This document shows, in pieces, positions 51,826-60,581 of a stretch of DNA of 64,000 bases (position 1 is the stretch's first letter; each line of letters starts with the position of its first letter). Made by a program: the position numbers and the translations under genes. Source of the DNA: Thermoanaerobacter uzonensis DSM 18761 (lineage in GTDB: Bacteria; Bacillota; Thermoanaerobacteria; Thermoanaerobacterales; Thermoanaerobacteraceae); NCBI RefSeq assembly GCF_900129115.1, contig NZ_FQUR01000011.1, positions 1 through 64,000 on the forward strand, given 5' to 3'. The notes under the pieces were generated by a model that saw only the letters and a list, made by a program, of their open reading frames with translations, searched no databases and was not told the origin of the DNA.

Positions 51826-52918
51826 TAAAATCTCTGCTAGTCAAGTATCAATATTGCTTTTCACTACTATGGTAGGAGCTGGAATATTAAGTCTTCCTGC
51901 AGATGTTTCAAAAGAGGTAGGGCCTAATGGACTTATAGCTATCTTAGGAGGAGGAATTGCTTCTCTTTTTTTTGCAAGGCTGATACTTTATTTATCTTCT
52001 AAATTTCCTACAGAAACTTTTGTTGAATATACTGGTAAACTTATAACAAGACCTATTTCTATTGTTATAAGTATTATACTTGTTTTTTACTTTACAATAT
52101 TTGCAAGCCTTGATGTAAGAATTTTTGGGGAAGTTTTAAAAATATATCTTTTACCAAATACACCCATTGAAATGATAATTATTACAATGCTTTTTACTTC
52201 TGCTTATTTAGTACGATATGGACTTGAACCAATTGCACGAATGTCAGAAATTTTGTTTCCTATAATGGTGATACCCCTTGTATTACTTTTTTTGCCAGCT
52301 TTAACTGACGTAGACTTAAGCAATTTTCTTCCGTTTATGAGAGTTTCACTAATTAAGTTTTTTAAAGGAATGCTTTTGACTACCTATAGTTTTGTTGGCT
52401 TTGAGGTATTGTATTTGCTTTTTCCATATGTAATTGATAGAGAGAAGTTAAAAAGAAGTGTCAATTCAGCAGTAATCTCTACGATGTTGTTTTACATGTA
52501 TATAACTTTTTTTGTAATCAGCATATTTGGATACAAGGAAACAAGGGAACAGTTGTGGCCTTTTTTGACCCTCATTAAATCTCTTAATTTTCCTGTGTTT
52601 TTTATTGAAAATGTAGAGGGAATTGTAATGGGAATATGGACATTCACCATCTTTACTTCTATTTATTCTTTTCACTATTTTGCTATTTTGACTCTTACAA
52701 AGCTTTTAAAAGCCAGAGAACATTCTTATTTTGTTTTGCCGGCAGTTCCAGTAATGTATTTAATGGCTTTAATTCCCGATTCTATTGTGACAGTTTATAA
52801 ATATGCGGGTTATGTTTCTCAGTACATGTCAGTGTTTTTTATAGCTATATTGCCAATACTATTGTTTATCATTTTAAAAGTTAAAAGATCAGGTGATAAA
52901 GATGAAGAGAAAACTTAA
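51809..52918 (+). CDS. gerB: Spore germination receptor subunit B (GerB family permease)
   Basis: 369 residues with about ten membrane helices, of the amino-acid-polyamine-organocation superfamily branch used by GerAB/GerB. ISASQVSILLFTTMVGAGIL and SLPADVSKEVGPNGLIAILGG are at the N-terminus. Germinant binding is attributed to this subunit. Start: ATG after TAGGAG within gerA. It overlaps gerC by 17 bp. The chain of overlaps A-B-C implies coupled translation in equal amounts. Confidence 0.92.
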   Translation: MIKNNDKISASQVSILLFTTMVGAGILSLPADVSKEVGPNGLIAILGGGIASLFFARLILYLSSKFPTETFVEYTGKLITRPISIVISIILVFYFTIFASLDVRIFGEVLKIYLLPNTPIEMIIITMLFTSAYLVRYGLEPIARMSEILFPIMVIPLVLLFLPALTDVDLSNFLPFMRVSLIKFFKGMLLTTYSFVGFEVLYLLFPYVIDREKLKRSVNSAVISTMLFYMYITFFVISIFGYKETREQLWPFLTLIKSLNFPVFFIENVEGIVMGIWTFTIFTSIYSFHYFAILTLTKLLKAREHSYFVLPAVPVMYLMALIPDSIVTVYKYAGYVSQYMSVFFIAILPILLFIILKVKRSGDKDEEKT

Positions 52919-54053
52919 AATAGTGATATTATCGGTTTTAATTGCTCTCATGTTGGCAGGCTGTTGGGATAAAATAGAAATAGAAGATAGAGCTTTTGTG
53001 ATGGCAATAGGCATAGATCTATCTTCTTCGAATAAAAAATATGTTGTGACTTTTCAATTTCCTAATGTTGCTCAAATAGCAAAAGGTACCAGTGGTGGTG
53101 GAGGAGGAAGTGAGAAGCCAAGTTTTGCTGTCTCTGAAGTTGCTGATACAATTTTTTCTGCTTCTCGCCATATAAGTACAAGAATTGATAAAGCGCTGTA
53201 TTTAGGTCATACACAAGCTATTATTTTTGGCAAAGATGTAGTGGAAAACAAGGATAAATTTCAGCAAGTTTTAGATTCTCTTGACAGGAGTTATGAATTG
53301 AGCCGTAAAGTTTATCTTCTTGTAACTCCACAAAAAGCTCAGGATATTCTTCTAAAAAAATACGAGATGGAGCCAAATACAGGAGCTTATATTAGAGATA
53401 TATTTAAACATTACAATTTGACATCAAAATTTCCAACAATTGACTATAATAAAATTACTAAGTCTCTTCATGAGACGAACGGCAATGCGATAATACCAAA
53501 AATAATTGCAGGAAAAGATGAAATTAAAATAGCTGGTTCTGCTATTATTAAAAATTATAAATTAGCAGGTTGGATGGAAGATGATGAAAACATGGGATAT
53601 ATGTGGCTGACTGGTCTTGTGAAGGGAGGAGATATATCTATAAGTATGCCAGGAGATGGAGAAGAAATAAAGATTCCTTTTAATATTTCAAATGTTATTA
53701 GAAGGCGAGATGTTAAAGAAGAAAATGGGAAAATTATTTATAGAGTTAAACTGGAGGTGGAAGGAGATATAACGGAATATACTTTTGAAAGACACGGAGA
53801 AATGATGGAAGATGATTTGTTAAACGTCATAGAAAGAAAAACTAGTGACGAAATAAAGAAGATGACACAAAAAGCTATAAATAGATTTCAAAAAGAATTA
53901 AAAGTAGACATGCTGGGTATAGGAGATTATATTGAAAAATATCATCTAAATTTATGGGAAAAGGTGGGAAAAGATTGGGATAAAATTTTTCCGGAGGTAG
54001 AGATAAAAGTAGATGTTACTTCTCATGTACGAAGGATAGGGCTTTTCAGGTAG
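52902..54053 (+). CDS. gerC: Spore germination receptor subunit C (lipoprotein)
   Basis: 383 residues. Lipoprotein signal ending in MLAGC, Cys21, followed by the family hallmark WDKIEIEDRAFVMAIGIDL. FPNVAQIAKG, GHTQAIIFGKDV, and a C-terminal domain with GDYIEKYHLNLWEKVGKDWD complete the Ger(x)C family. A Gly-rich loop (SGGGGGS) lies near residue 65. It is anchored to the spore inner membrane as part of the GerABC receptor. Start: ATG 52902 after AGGTGAT; the GTG at 52893 is within that site. Confidence 0.92.
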   Translation: MKRKLKIVILSVLIALMLAGCWDKIEIEDRAFVMAIGIDLSSSNKKYVVTFQFPNVAQIAKGTSGGGGGSEKPSFAVSEVADTIFSASRHISTRIDKALYLGHTQAIIFGKDVVENKDKFQQVLDSLDRSYELSRKVYLLVTPQKAQDILLKKYEMEPNTGAYIRDIFKHYNLTSKFPTIDYNKITKSLHETNGNAIIPKIIAGKDEIKIAGSAIIKNYKLAGWMEDDENMGYMWLTGLVKGGDISISMPGDGEEIKIPFNISNVIRRRDVKEENGKIIYRVKLEVEGDITEYTFERHGEMMEDDLLNVIERKTSDEIKKMTQKAINRFQKELKVDMLGIGDYIEKYHLNLWEKVGKDWDKIFPEVEIKVDVTSHVRRIGLFR

Positions 54054-54057
54054 AAGG

Positions 54058-54087
54058 GTATATTTTTTAATATATTTGGTAATACTT
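54058..54087 (+). promoter_or_regulatory. Sigma-F promoter of spoIIR
   Basis: GTATA (54058-54062), 15 bp, GGTAATACTT (54078-54087). This fits GYATA-N15-GGNNANAHTR except for the last base. A palindrome CTTTAGTT-A-AACTAAAG (54085-54101) begins in the -10. SpoIIR is a sigma-F gene in Bacillus. Confidence 0.65.
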
Positions 54088-54123
54088 TAGTTAAACTAAA
54101 GAATTGTGATGGAGGATAAAATT

Positions 54124-54759
54124 ATGAAAAGGTTAATTGCATTGATGGTATTAGCAATTATTATAGCAGCAAATTTTTATGGAGCTAAAGCTTCTCATTT
54201 GCAAAGAGAAGACCTATCCCGCAAATTAATAAGGTTTCATGTGATTGCCAATAGTGATTCAGAAGAAGACCAGGAATTAAAACTTAAGGTTAGAGATGCT
54301 ATACTTGTTGATTTAACGCCTAAATTTGAAAAAGTAAAAGATATAAAAGATTCGGAAAGGATTATAAAGCAAAGTATTGAGGAGATTAAAAAGGTTGCGG
54401 AGAAAGTAATTCGTAGAGAGGGCAAGAATTATGATGTGAAAGTTGCCTATGGCACCTTTGATTTTCCTACTAGGTATTATGGCACTATTACTCTTCCTGC
54501 GGGGAATTATAATGCGCTTAAAGTAGTTATCGGAAACGGCGAAGGTAAAAATTGGTGGTGTGTAATATTTCCTCCCCTTTGTTTTATTGATGCTACCCAC
54601 GGGTTTACAGATACAAAAACTGCAGAGGAAGTGGCTAAATATCTTTCTCAAGATGAAATGGAACTTATTGAGAAAGAAAAGCCTAAAGTTAAATTCAAAA
54701 TAGTTGAAATTATAGAGGAATATTATAATAAATTTAAAGTGGCATGGAAGGCGCCTTAA
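54124..54759 (+). CDS. spoIIR: Stage II sporulation protein R
   Basis: 211 residues. An N-terminal signal/anchor helix (about 4-22) precedes the SpoIIR domain: KLIRFHVIANSDSEEDQELK, LKVRDAILVDL, FDFPTRYYGTITLPAGNYNA and the aromatic GEGKNWWCVIFPPLCFID. Made in the forespore and exported to the intermembrane space, it triggers SpoIIGA to activate pro-sigma-E in the mother cell. Start: ATG 54124, 7 bp after TGGAGGAT; upstream GTG/ATG codons overlap that site. Its sigma-F promoter supports the timing. Confidence 0.95.
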   Translation: MKRLIALMVLAIIIAANFYGAKASHLQREDLSRKLIRFHVIANSDSEEDQELKLKVRDAILVDLTPKFEKVKDIKDSERIIKQSIEEIKKVAEKVIRREGKNYDVKVAYGTFDFPTRYYGTITLPAGNYNALKVVIGNGEGKNWWCVIFPPLCFIDATHGFTDTKTAEEVAKYLSQDEMELIEKEKPKVKFKIVEIIEEYYNKFKVAWKAP

Positions 54760-54778
54760 AGGGCGCTTTAATTTTTTA
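54747..54778 (+). terminator. spoIIR terminator
   Basis: AAGGCGCC and GGGCGCTT pair around TTAAA with a wobble, followed by TAATTTTTT. Confidence 0.6.
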
Positions 54779-54851
54779 AATTAAAAACAGCGTATAATAC
54801 TTTTACTACTACAAAAAATATTTACAAACACCAAAGAAAAGGAGGTTCAAA

Positions 54852-55562
54852 ATGAAAATAGATTTTATTCTCCGCATAAAGATTATAATAGCGGTTTTGG
54901 CTATTTTTATAACAGCAGTTTTTGAATATGCAGCTTATGATTTGACTAAAACAGCTATGTCTAACCTTTATTGGGGGAATACAGGTAGTGATGTTGCCAA
55001 AGTTCAAGCACGGCTTAAAGACTGGGGATATTATACGGGAGCTGTAGATGGATTTTTTGGGGTTAGAACGTGGCTGGCAGTTAGAAAATTTCAAGCATAT
55101 AATGGTCTTAGAGTTACTGGAATTGTAGATGATGATACAAAAGTAGCTCTAGGTTTTACGACTACTGCACAGGATTTAGCGGCTTATCAGGCTTCTTCTT
55201 CTGTCACCACAAATGACGATGTCTATCTTTTGGCAATGCTTATAAATGGAGAAGCCAGAGGAGAACCTTACATTGGAAAAGTTGCAGTTGGAGCTGTGGT
55301 GATGAATAGAGTTAGAGACCCGAGGTTTCCTAAAACTATTGCCGGTGTTATATTTCAACCAGGGGCTTTTTCTGCTGTAGAAGACGGTCAAATGTGGTTA
55401 CCTCCTACGAACGACAGCATAAGGGCGGCAAGAGATGCAATTGCTGGATGGGACCCTACTGGTGGTGCTTTGTATTATTACAATGCCATGAGGGTGACAA
55501 ATTACTGGATATTTAACAGGCCAATTATAACCCAAATAGGCAGCCATATCTTTGCAAGGTGA
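54852..55562 (+). CDS. sleB: Spore cortex-lytic enzyme SleB
   Basis: 236 residues: signal/anchor helix (about 7-25); a peptidoglycan-binding domain (about 42-100, GDVAKVQARLKDWGYYTG and FGVRTWLAVRKFQAYNGL); a Thr/Ser linker; and a hydrolase_2 catalytic domain (about 125-236) with LLAMLINGEARGEPYIGKVA (catalytic Glu in the first GEARGE) and ALYYYNAMR. It is a lytic transglycosylase acting on muramic-lactam cortex during germination. Start: ATG after AAAGGAGG. It lies 9 bp before ypeB, its usual partner. Confidence 0.94.
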   Translation: MKIDFILRIKIIIAVLAIFITAVFEYAAYDLTKTAMSNLYWGNTGSDVAKVQARLKDWGYYTGAVDGFFGVRTWLAVRKFQAYNGLRVTGIVDDDTKVALGFTTTAQDLAAYQASSSVTTNDDVYLLAMLINGEARGEPYIGKVAVGAVVMNRVRDPRFPKTIAGVIFQPGAFSAVEDGQMWLPPTNDSIRAARDAIAGWDPTGGALYYYNAMRVTNYWIFNRPIITQIGSHIFAR

Positions 55563-55571
55563 GGTGAAAAA

Positions 55572-56906
55572 ATGTTAAAACGAGGCTTGACGGCTTTTGC
55601 TTTAATTTTAATATTAGTTTTAGGAGCATGGGGATATAGACAATATATTGAGAAAATTTCTTATCACCGGTATTTACAAGCACAATATGATAGGTCTTTT
55701 TATCAATTGGTGTCTAATGTAGAGAACATCGAAACTTCTATGGGGAAACTAATGGTAGCTTCTTCAGATAAAACCACTATTCCTATTTTAGATGAAATAT
55801 GGAGGGAAGCTTTTTCAGGGCAAGAGCACTTAAATCAACTTCCTATAGGGCAGCCTGAAATAGATAATACTTCAAAGTTTTTGACACAAATTGGCGATTA
55901 CGCTTACAGTCTTACAAAAAAAGTTGCTTCAGGGCAAAAATTATCACAACAAGATTTAGCAACCCTTACGAAATTACAAAATTATGCGATATTTTTGGGT
56001 AAAAACTTACAAGACTTAAGAAAAAAAATTCAAGGTGGATATGAACTAGGGAACTTACGTCAAAAAGGTACACAAAAAATGGGTGAGATTGATAGTAAAA
56101 TTTTAAATGTAAAAATGAGTAGTGTCAATCAGACTATGACAAATTACCCTACTTTGATATATGACGGCCCTTTTTCTGAAAGTTTAGCAAAAACTACACC
56201 TAAAGGTTTAGTTGGGAAAGAAGTTTCTTACGATAGAGCTTTACAAATAGCAAAAGATTTTTATGGAAAGCCTGTAGAATCGCAAAACAAGTATAGTCCT
56301 AACAATGGAAAAATAAAAGCCTATGGGATAGAATTAAAATCTCCAGGTAAATTACCTGTTTATATAAATGTCAGTCAAAAAGGTGGATATGTTGTATGGA
56401 TGATGGACCAGAGAAGTGTGAATAAAATAAATATTTCTCAATCACAAGCTTTGCAGTATGCTAAAAAATTTTTAGAAAAACACGGTTTCAAAAACGTGGA
56501 AAGCACTTATTCTATGAAGGCGGATGGTAATGTACAGCTTAATTTTGTTCCTGTACAAGATGAGGTATATTTGTATCCGGACATTGTCAAAGTTAAAGTG
56601 GCACTTGACAATGGTGATATAATCGGATTCGACGCTACAGCTTACTACATGAATCATACGGAAAGAAAATTAGAAAAGCCAAAACTTACGGAAAAAGAAG
56701 CGGAGCAAAAAGTAAATAAAAACTTAAAAATAGAAGGAACAAAATTAACACTCATTCCTTTGGAGGGCGGGAAAGAAGTATTGGCTTACGAATTTAAAGG
56801 AACATACAGAGGTGATACATTTTACGTGTATATAAATGCATTAAATGGAAATGAAGAAAAAATTTTAAAGGTTATAAAAACAGAACATGGAGATTTGACC
56901 ATGTAG
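55572..56906 (+). CDS. ypeB: Germination protein YpeB
   Basis: 444 residues. An N-terminal membrane helix (about 5-22) and an extended helical region (about 30-190) are followed by three PepSY-like repeats in the C-terminal half, such as KEVSYDRALQIAKDFYG, SQSQALQYAKKFLEKHGF and TEKEAEQKVNKNL. YpeB is needed to incorporate and stabilise SleB in the spore and holds it inactive until germination. Start: ATG after AGGTGAGG, which belongs to the end of sleB. Co-transcribed with sleB. Confidence 0.93.
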   Translation: MLKRGLTAFALILILVLGAWGYRQYIEKISYHRYLQAQYDRSFYQLVSNVENIETSMGKLMVASSDKTTIPILDEIWREAFSGQEHLNQLPIGQPEIDNTSKFLTQIGDYAYSLTKKVASGQKLSQQDLATLTKLQNYAIFLGKNLQDLRKKIQGGYELGNLRQKGTQKMGEIDSKILNVKMSSVNQTMTNYPTLIYDGPFSESLAKTTPKGLVGKEVSYDRALQIAKDFYGKPVESQNKYSPNNGKIKAYGIELKSPGKLPVYINVSQKGGYVVWMMDQRSVNKINISQSQALQYAKKFLEKHGFKNVESTYSMKADGNVQLNFVPVQDEVYLYPDIVKVKVALDNGDIIGFDATAYYMNHTERKLEKPKLTEKEAEQKVNKNLKIEGTKLTLIPLEGGKEVLAYEFKGTYRGDTFYVYINALNGNEEKILKVIKTEHGDLTM

Positions 56907-56973
56907 TCCATAACATAAAAGTGCTTTTAAAGGCGCAAAATAAGTGTAGGGCAAAAGAAGGAGGGGATAAAAA

Positions 56974-57171
56974 ATGGGTAGACGCAGAGGCTTGATGTCA
57001 GACCAGCTTAAATATGAGTTGGCTAAAGAACTCGGCGTTTACGATACAGTCATGAGGGAAGGTTGGGGAAGTGTTTCTTCTAGAAATTGCGGTAATCTTG
57101 TAAAACTTGCAATCGAAAAAGCAGAAAAAATGCTTGTAGAAAATTATAACAACGGAAATACCACCTTCTAA
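56974..57171 (+). CDS. Small acid-soluble spore protein, alpha/beta type
   Basis: 65 residues: MGRRRGLMSDQLKYELAKEL, then GVYDTVMREGWGSVSSRNCG and LVKLAIEKAEKMLVEN. The LKYELAKELGV and GNLVKLAI segments correspond to the two DNA-binding helices of alpha/beta SASPs. The middle is divergent and carries a Cys, closer to the SspF/minor type than to the abundant major SASPs. It would coat forespore DNA and protect it from UV and heat. Start: ATG after AAGGAGGGG. A strong terminator follows; a convincing sigma-G promoter was not found. Confidence 0.85.
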   Translation: MGRRRGLMSDQLKYELAKELGVYDTVMREGWGSVSSRNCGNLVKLAIEKAEKMLVENYNNGNTTF

Positions 57172-57180
57172 ATGCCCACC

Positions 57181-57220
57181 AAGCCGGGAAAGGAACATCT
57201 TCTTCTTTCCCGGCTTTAAA
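57181..57220 (+). terminator. SASP gene terminator
   Basis: AAGCCGGGAAAG (57181-57192) pairs perfectly with CTTTCCCGGCTT (57205-57216); a short T-run follows. Confidence 0.8.
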
Positions 57221-57240
57221 TCTATAAAATAAAATTTTTC

Positions 57241-57269
57241 TTGAATACATATTCTTAAAAGAGTAGAAT
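57241..57269 (+). promoter_or_regulatory. Sigma-A promoter of ddl
   Basis: TTGAAT (57241-57246), 17 bp, TAGAAT (57264-57269), 38 bp before the start codon. Confidence 0.6.
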
Positions 57270-57306
57270 AAAGATAATGTAAGAAAAATTTGTGGAGTGT
57301 GAGAGA

Positions 57307-58386
57307 ATGGCGAAGAAGAAAATAGCTGTTTTATTTGGTGGACAATCAGGAGAACATGAAGTCTCTTTAATGTCTGCAAAGTCTATAATAAACAACCTTG
57401 ATAAAGATAAATATGAGATTTACATGATAGGTATTACAAAAAAAGGAGAATGGTATTTACATAGAGGAGATGTAGAAAAAATAGAAACCGGAGAATGGGA
57501 AGAAGAAGGAATTCCTGCAACTATGGGAGCTTCTACGAAGTATAGAGGAATAATAACTTTCGAAGACGGAAAAAATGGTTTTTATCCTATAGACGTGGTA
57601 TTTCCTGTTTTGCATGGACCGAATGGAGAAGATGGAACTATACAAGGGCTTTTAGAATTATTAGATATACCTTATGTAGGAGCTAATGTGCTTTCTTCTG
57701 CTTTATGCATGGATAAAGTTTTTACAAAAAGGATTTTTAAGGAAGAGGGGCTACCTACACCTGATTTTGTGGTAGTATATAGAAAAGAGATTGAAGACTT
57801 AGAAGTTATAAAGAAAAAAGTTGAACACTTGGGATATCCATGCTTTGTAAAACCTGCTAATTTAGGCTCTAGTGTTGGTATTACCAAAGTCCACAATGAG
57901 GAAGAACTTCCTGGGGCCTTGAAATTAGCTGCAAAATATGATAGAAAATTGTTGATAGAAAGAGGAATAGATGCTAGGGAAATTGAATGTTCTGTGCTAG
58001 GTAACGAAAATCCGCAATCTTCTATTGCAGGAGAAATTGTTCCTTCTAATGAATTCTATGATTATAATGCTAAATATTTTGATGGGGGTAAATCTCTTCT
58101 CTTAATACCTGCACCACTTCCAGATGAAAAAATGGAAGAAGTAAGACAATTGGCTATAAAAGCATATAAGGCGTTGGATTTGAGAGGTATGGCGAGAGTA
58201 GACTTTTTGATGGATAGAAACACAGGTACCATTTATCTAAATGAAGTTAATACCATTCCCGGGTTTACGAAAATAAGCATGTATCCTAAACTGTGGGAAG
58301 TAAGTGGGAAGCCGTATTCAATATTATTGGACGAACTTATAAACTTAGCGATAGAGAGCTATAATGAAAAATGTAGAGAATGGTGA
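57307..58386 (+). CDS. ddl: D-alanine-D-alanine ligase
   Basis: Joins two D-alanines with ATP for peptidoglycan precursors. 359 residues of the ATP-grasp fold: KIAVLFGGQSGEHEVSLMSA (first D-Ala site), VLHGPNGEDGTIQG, YPCFVKPANLGSSVGITKV (ATP), GMARVDFLMD and the metal/second-substrate motif LNEVNTIPGFTKISMYPKLW. The residues EHEVS and Tyr/Ser of the omega-loop fit D-Ala-D-Ala rather than D-Ala-D-Lac ligases (inference). ATG 57307 begins with the family core; an upstream in-frame GTG at 57292 adds five residues. Confidence 0.94.
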   Translation: MAKKKIAVLFGGQSGEHEVSLMSAKSIINNLDKDKYEIYMIGITKKGEWYLHRGDVEKIETGEWEEEGIPATMGASTKYRGIITFEDGKNGFYPIDVVFPVLHGPNGEDGTIQGLLELLDIPYVGANVLSSALCMDKVFTKRIFKEEGLPTPDFVVVYRKEIEDLEVIKKKVEHLGYPCFVKPANLGSSVGITKVHNEEELPGALKLAAKYDRKLLIERGIDAREIECSVLGNENPQSSIAGEIVPSNEFYDYNAKYFDGGKSLLLIPAPLPDEKMEEVRQLAIKAYKALDLRGMARVDFLMDRNTGTIYLNEVNTIPGFTKISMYPKLWEVSGKPYSILLDELINLAIESYNEKCREW

Positions 58387-58413
58387 GAAATAAGGGAAGA
58401 AGGGGAGAGGTAA

Positions 58414-58836
58414 TTGAAAAAAGCGATTATATCTGTAAAAGGTACTCAAAAAAACGATCAAAATGAATCTGATACAATAGAACTTATTACAGAGGGCAGT
58501 TTCTATATTAAAGGCAATACCTTTTATGTAGTATATGAAGAAAGTGAACTATCAGGAATGGATGGAACTACTACTACTTTAAAAATTACAGAAGACAAAG
58601 TTACATTATTGCGATTTGGTACTAACAAATCTAAAATGGTTTTTGAGAAAAACAAAAGATACGAGTCTGGCTATGATACCCCTTATGGAAAAATTCTTTT
58701 AGGAATACTGCCGAAAGACGTAAAAGTAACTATGTCGGAAACTGGCGGTGAGATTACTATAAAATATGCTCTTGACCTTAATAACAAGACTGTGAGCAAT
58801 AATGAACTATACTTAAAAGTGCGGGAGGTAAATTGA
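58414..58836 (+). CDS. DUF1934 (YwiB-like) beta-barrel protein
   Basis: 140 residues, all-beta. KKAIISVKGTQKNDQNESDT, GSFYIKGNTFYVVYEESELS, then VTLLRFGTNKSKMVFEKNKR and GEITIKYALDLNNKTVSNNE. This is the lipocalin-like DUF1934/YwiB family, which is regularly encoded just before argS in Firmicutes; its function is unknown. The start is TTG 58414 after GGGAGAGG, since no ATG is available. One base separates its stop from the argS start, so the two are translationally coupled. Confidence 0.88.
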   Translation: MKKAIISVKGTQKNDQNESDTIELITEGSFYIKGNTFYVVYEESELSGMDGTTTTLKITEDKVTLLRFGTNKSKMVFEKNKRYESGYDTPYGKILLGILPKDVKVTMSETGGEITIKYALDLNNKTVSNNELYLKVREVN

Positions 58837-58837
58837 C

Positions 58838-60526
58838 TTGGAGAACATTATACAAAAGGTAAAAGATGAAATAAAAGACATGGTGACTACCGCTATTAAG
58901 AATTCTCTAAAAGAAGGTTTGATAAATATAGAGGTTATTCCAGAAATAGAAATAGAAGAACCAAAGGAAAGGCAGCACGGGGACCTTGCAATAAACACGG
59001 CGATGGTGATGGCAAAGCGGGCTAAAATGCCTCCTAAAAAAATTGCAGAAATTATTGTTTCAAAAATGGACACTTCAAATACTTTTATAGAAAGAATTGA
59101 AATCGCAGGACCTGGCTTTATCAATTTCTTTTTGAAGGATAAATTTTTGGAAGAAACTTTAAAGCTCGTTTATGAACGAGGGAAAGATTATGGACGAGTA
59201 AACATTGGGAATGATAAGAAAGTGCAAGTGGAATTTGTATCGGCAAATCCGACGGGTCCTATGCATATGGGAAATGCAAGAGGCGGTGCTTTGGGAGATG
59301 CCTTGGCGTCAGTACTTGACTATGCAGGATACGATGTTACAAGGGAATTTTATATAAACGACGCAGGAAATCAAATAGAAAAATTTGGATATTCCCTTGA
59401 GGCAAGATACCTGCAATTATTGGGTATACCTGCTGAAGTGCCTGAAGGCGGCTACCACGGGGAGGACATAATAGATAGAGCGAGAGAGTTTTTAGAAATA
59501 TACGGAGATAAATATAAAGATGTGCCATCAGAAGAGAGAAGAAAAGCACTCATAGAATATGGACTTAAGAAGAATTTAGAAAAAATAAAAGAGGATTTAG
59601 CTCTTTACGGTATAGAATATGACGTGTGGTTTTCTGAGCAATCTCTTTATGACAGTGGAGAAGTATATAAAGTAATTGAAGAACTTAAGCAAAAAGGATA
59701 CACTTATGAAAAAGACGGAGCTTTGTGGTTTAAAATGACATTATTCGGCGCGGAAAAAGACGATGTATTAGTAAGGGCCAATGGGTTTCCTACCTATTTG
59801 GCTTCTGACATAGCCTATCACAAAAATAAATTTATAACTCGCGGATTTGATTGGGTTATAAATGTTTGGGGTGCGGATCACCATGGTCATGTTGCTCCTA
59901 TGAAAGGAGCGATGCAAGCACTTGGCATAGATCCTGACAGGCTTGACGTTGTTTTAATGCAGCTTGTGAAACTTATAGAAGGCGGTCAAGTTGTCAGAAT
60001 GTCCAAAAGGACAGGCAGAATGGTGACACTACGAGACCTGATAGATGAAGTAGGGAAAGATGCAGCGCGGTTTTTCTTCAACATGAGGTCTGCAGACAGT
60101 CCCATTGATTTTGACCTTGACCTAGCTAAAGAACAGTCAAATGAAAACCCTGTCTTTTATGTCCAGTATGCCCATGCAAGGATTTGCTCAATTATTAGAC
60201 AGTTGGAAGAAACTGGAGTAAAGATAGATAATATAGATGAAGTAGATTTAAGCCTTTTAAAAGAAGAAGAGGAAAAAGAATTAATTAAAAAATTGGCATA
60301 TTTCCCTGAAGAAATTACCATTGCAGCAAAGACATTGGCACCCCATAGGATTACGAGATATGTACTTGATGTAGCATCGCTTTTCCATTCTTTTTATAAC
60401 AGTCACAGAGTAAAAGGCGTAAAAGAAGATTTGATGAAAGCAAGGTATGTGCTCATATTAGCAGTAAAGACTGTTATAAAGAACGCTTTAGATATATTGA
60501 AAATAACATCACCAGAGAGAATGTAA
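58838..60526 (+). CDS. argS: Arginyl-tRNA synthetase
   Basis: Charges tRNA-Arg. 562 residues, class I: an N-terminal Add1 domain (about 5-95), the HIGH-type motif in SANPTGPMHMGNARG, GADHHGHVAPMKGAM, a KMSK-type loop VVRMSKRTGRMVTL, and the C-terminal helical anticodon-binding DALR domain ending KNALDILKITSPERM. The start TTG 58838 follows GGGAGGT by about 10 bp; no ATG is suitably placed. A terminator closes the ddl-DUF1934-argS stretch. No T-box leader is seen upstream. Confidence 0.96.
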   Translation: MENIIQKVKDEIKDMVTTAIKNSLKEGLINIEVIPEIEIEEPKERQHGDLAINTAMVMAKRAKMPPKKIAEIIVSKMDTSNTFIERIEIAGPGFINFFLKDKFLEETLKLVYERGKDYGRVNIGNDKKVQVEFVSANPTGPMHMGNARGGALGDALASVLDYAGYDVTREFYINDAGNQIEKFGYSLEARYLQLLGIPAEVPEGGYHGEDIIDRAREFLEIYGDKYKDVPSEERRKALIEYGLKKNLEKIKEDLALYGIEYDVWFSEQSLYDSGEVYKVIEELKQKGYTYEKDGALWFKMTLFGAEKDDVLVRANGFPTYLASDIAYHKNKFITRGFDWVINVWGADHHGHVAPMKGAMQALGIDPDRLDVVLMQLVKLIEGGQVVRMSKRTGRMVTLRDLIDEVGKDAARFFFNMRSADSPIDFDLDLAKEQSNENPVFYVQYAHARICSIIRQLEETGVKIDNIDEVDLSLLKEEEEKELIKKLAYFPEEITIAAKTLAPHRITRYVLDVASLFHSFYNSHRVKGVKEDLMKARYVLILAVKTVIKNALDILKITSPERM

Positions 60527-60550
60527 AAGGCGGTTTTTCCGCCTTTATTT
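60526..60550 (+). terminator. argS terminator
   Basis: AAAGGCGG-TTTTT-CCGCCTTT followed by ATTTTG, starting at the stop codon. Confidence 0.82.
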
Positions 60551-60581
60551 TGTGGTATAATATGGTTAGGAGGTGTTTATT

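Noticed and set aside
54792-54821. Sigma-G promoter for sleB
   Set aside because: GTATA at 54792 is followed at 17-18 bp by an A-run with only partial agreement to the -10 consensus.
56890-56973. Sigma-G promoter for the SASP gene
   Set aside because: CATAACA and CATAAAA occur, but no GHATR element lies 17-18 bp upstream of either.
57270-58840. T-box leader for argS
   Set aside because: argS follows the DUF1934 gene by one base within a run of closely spaced genes; no specifier stem or T-box sequence was found.
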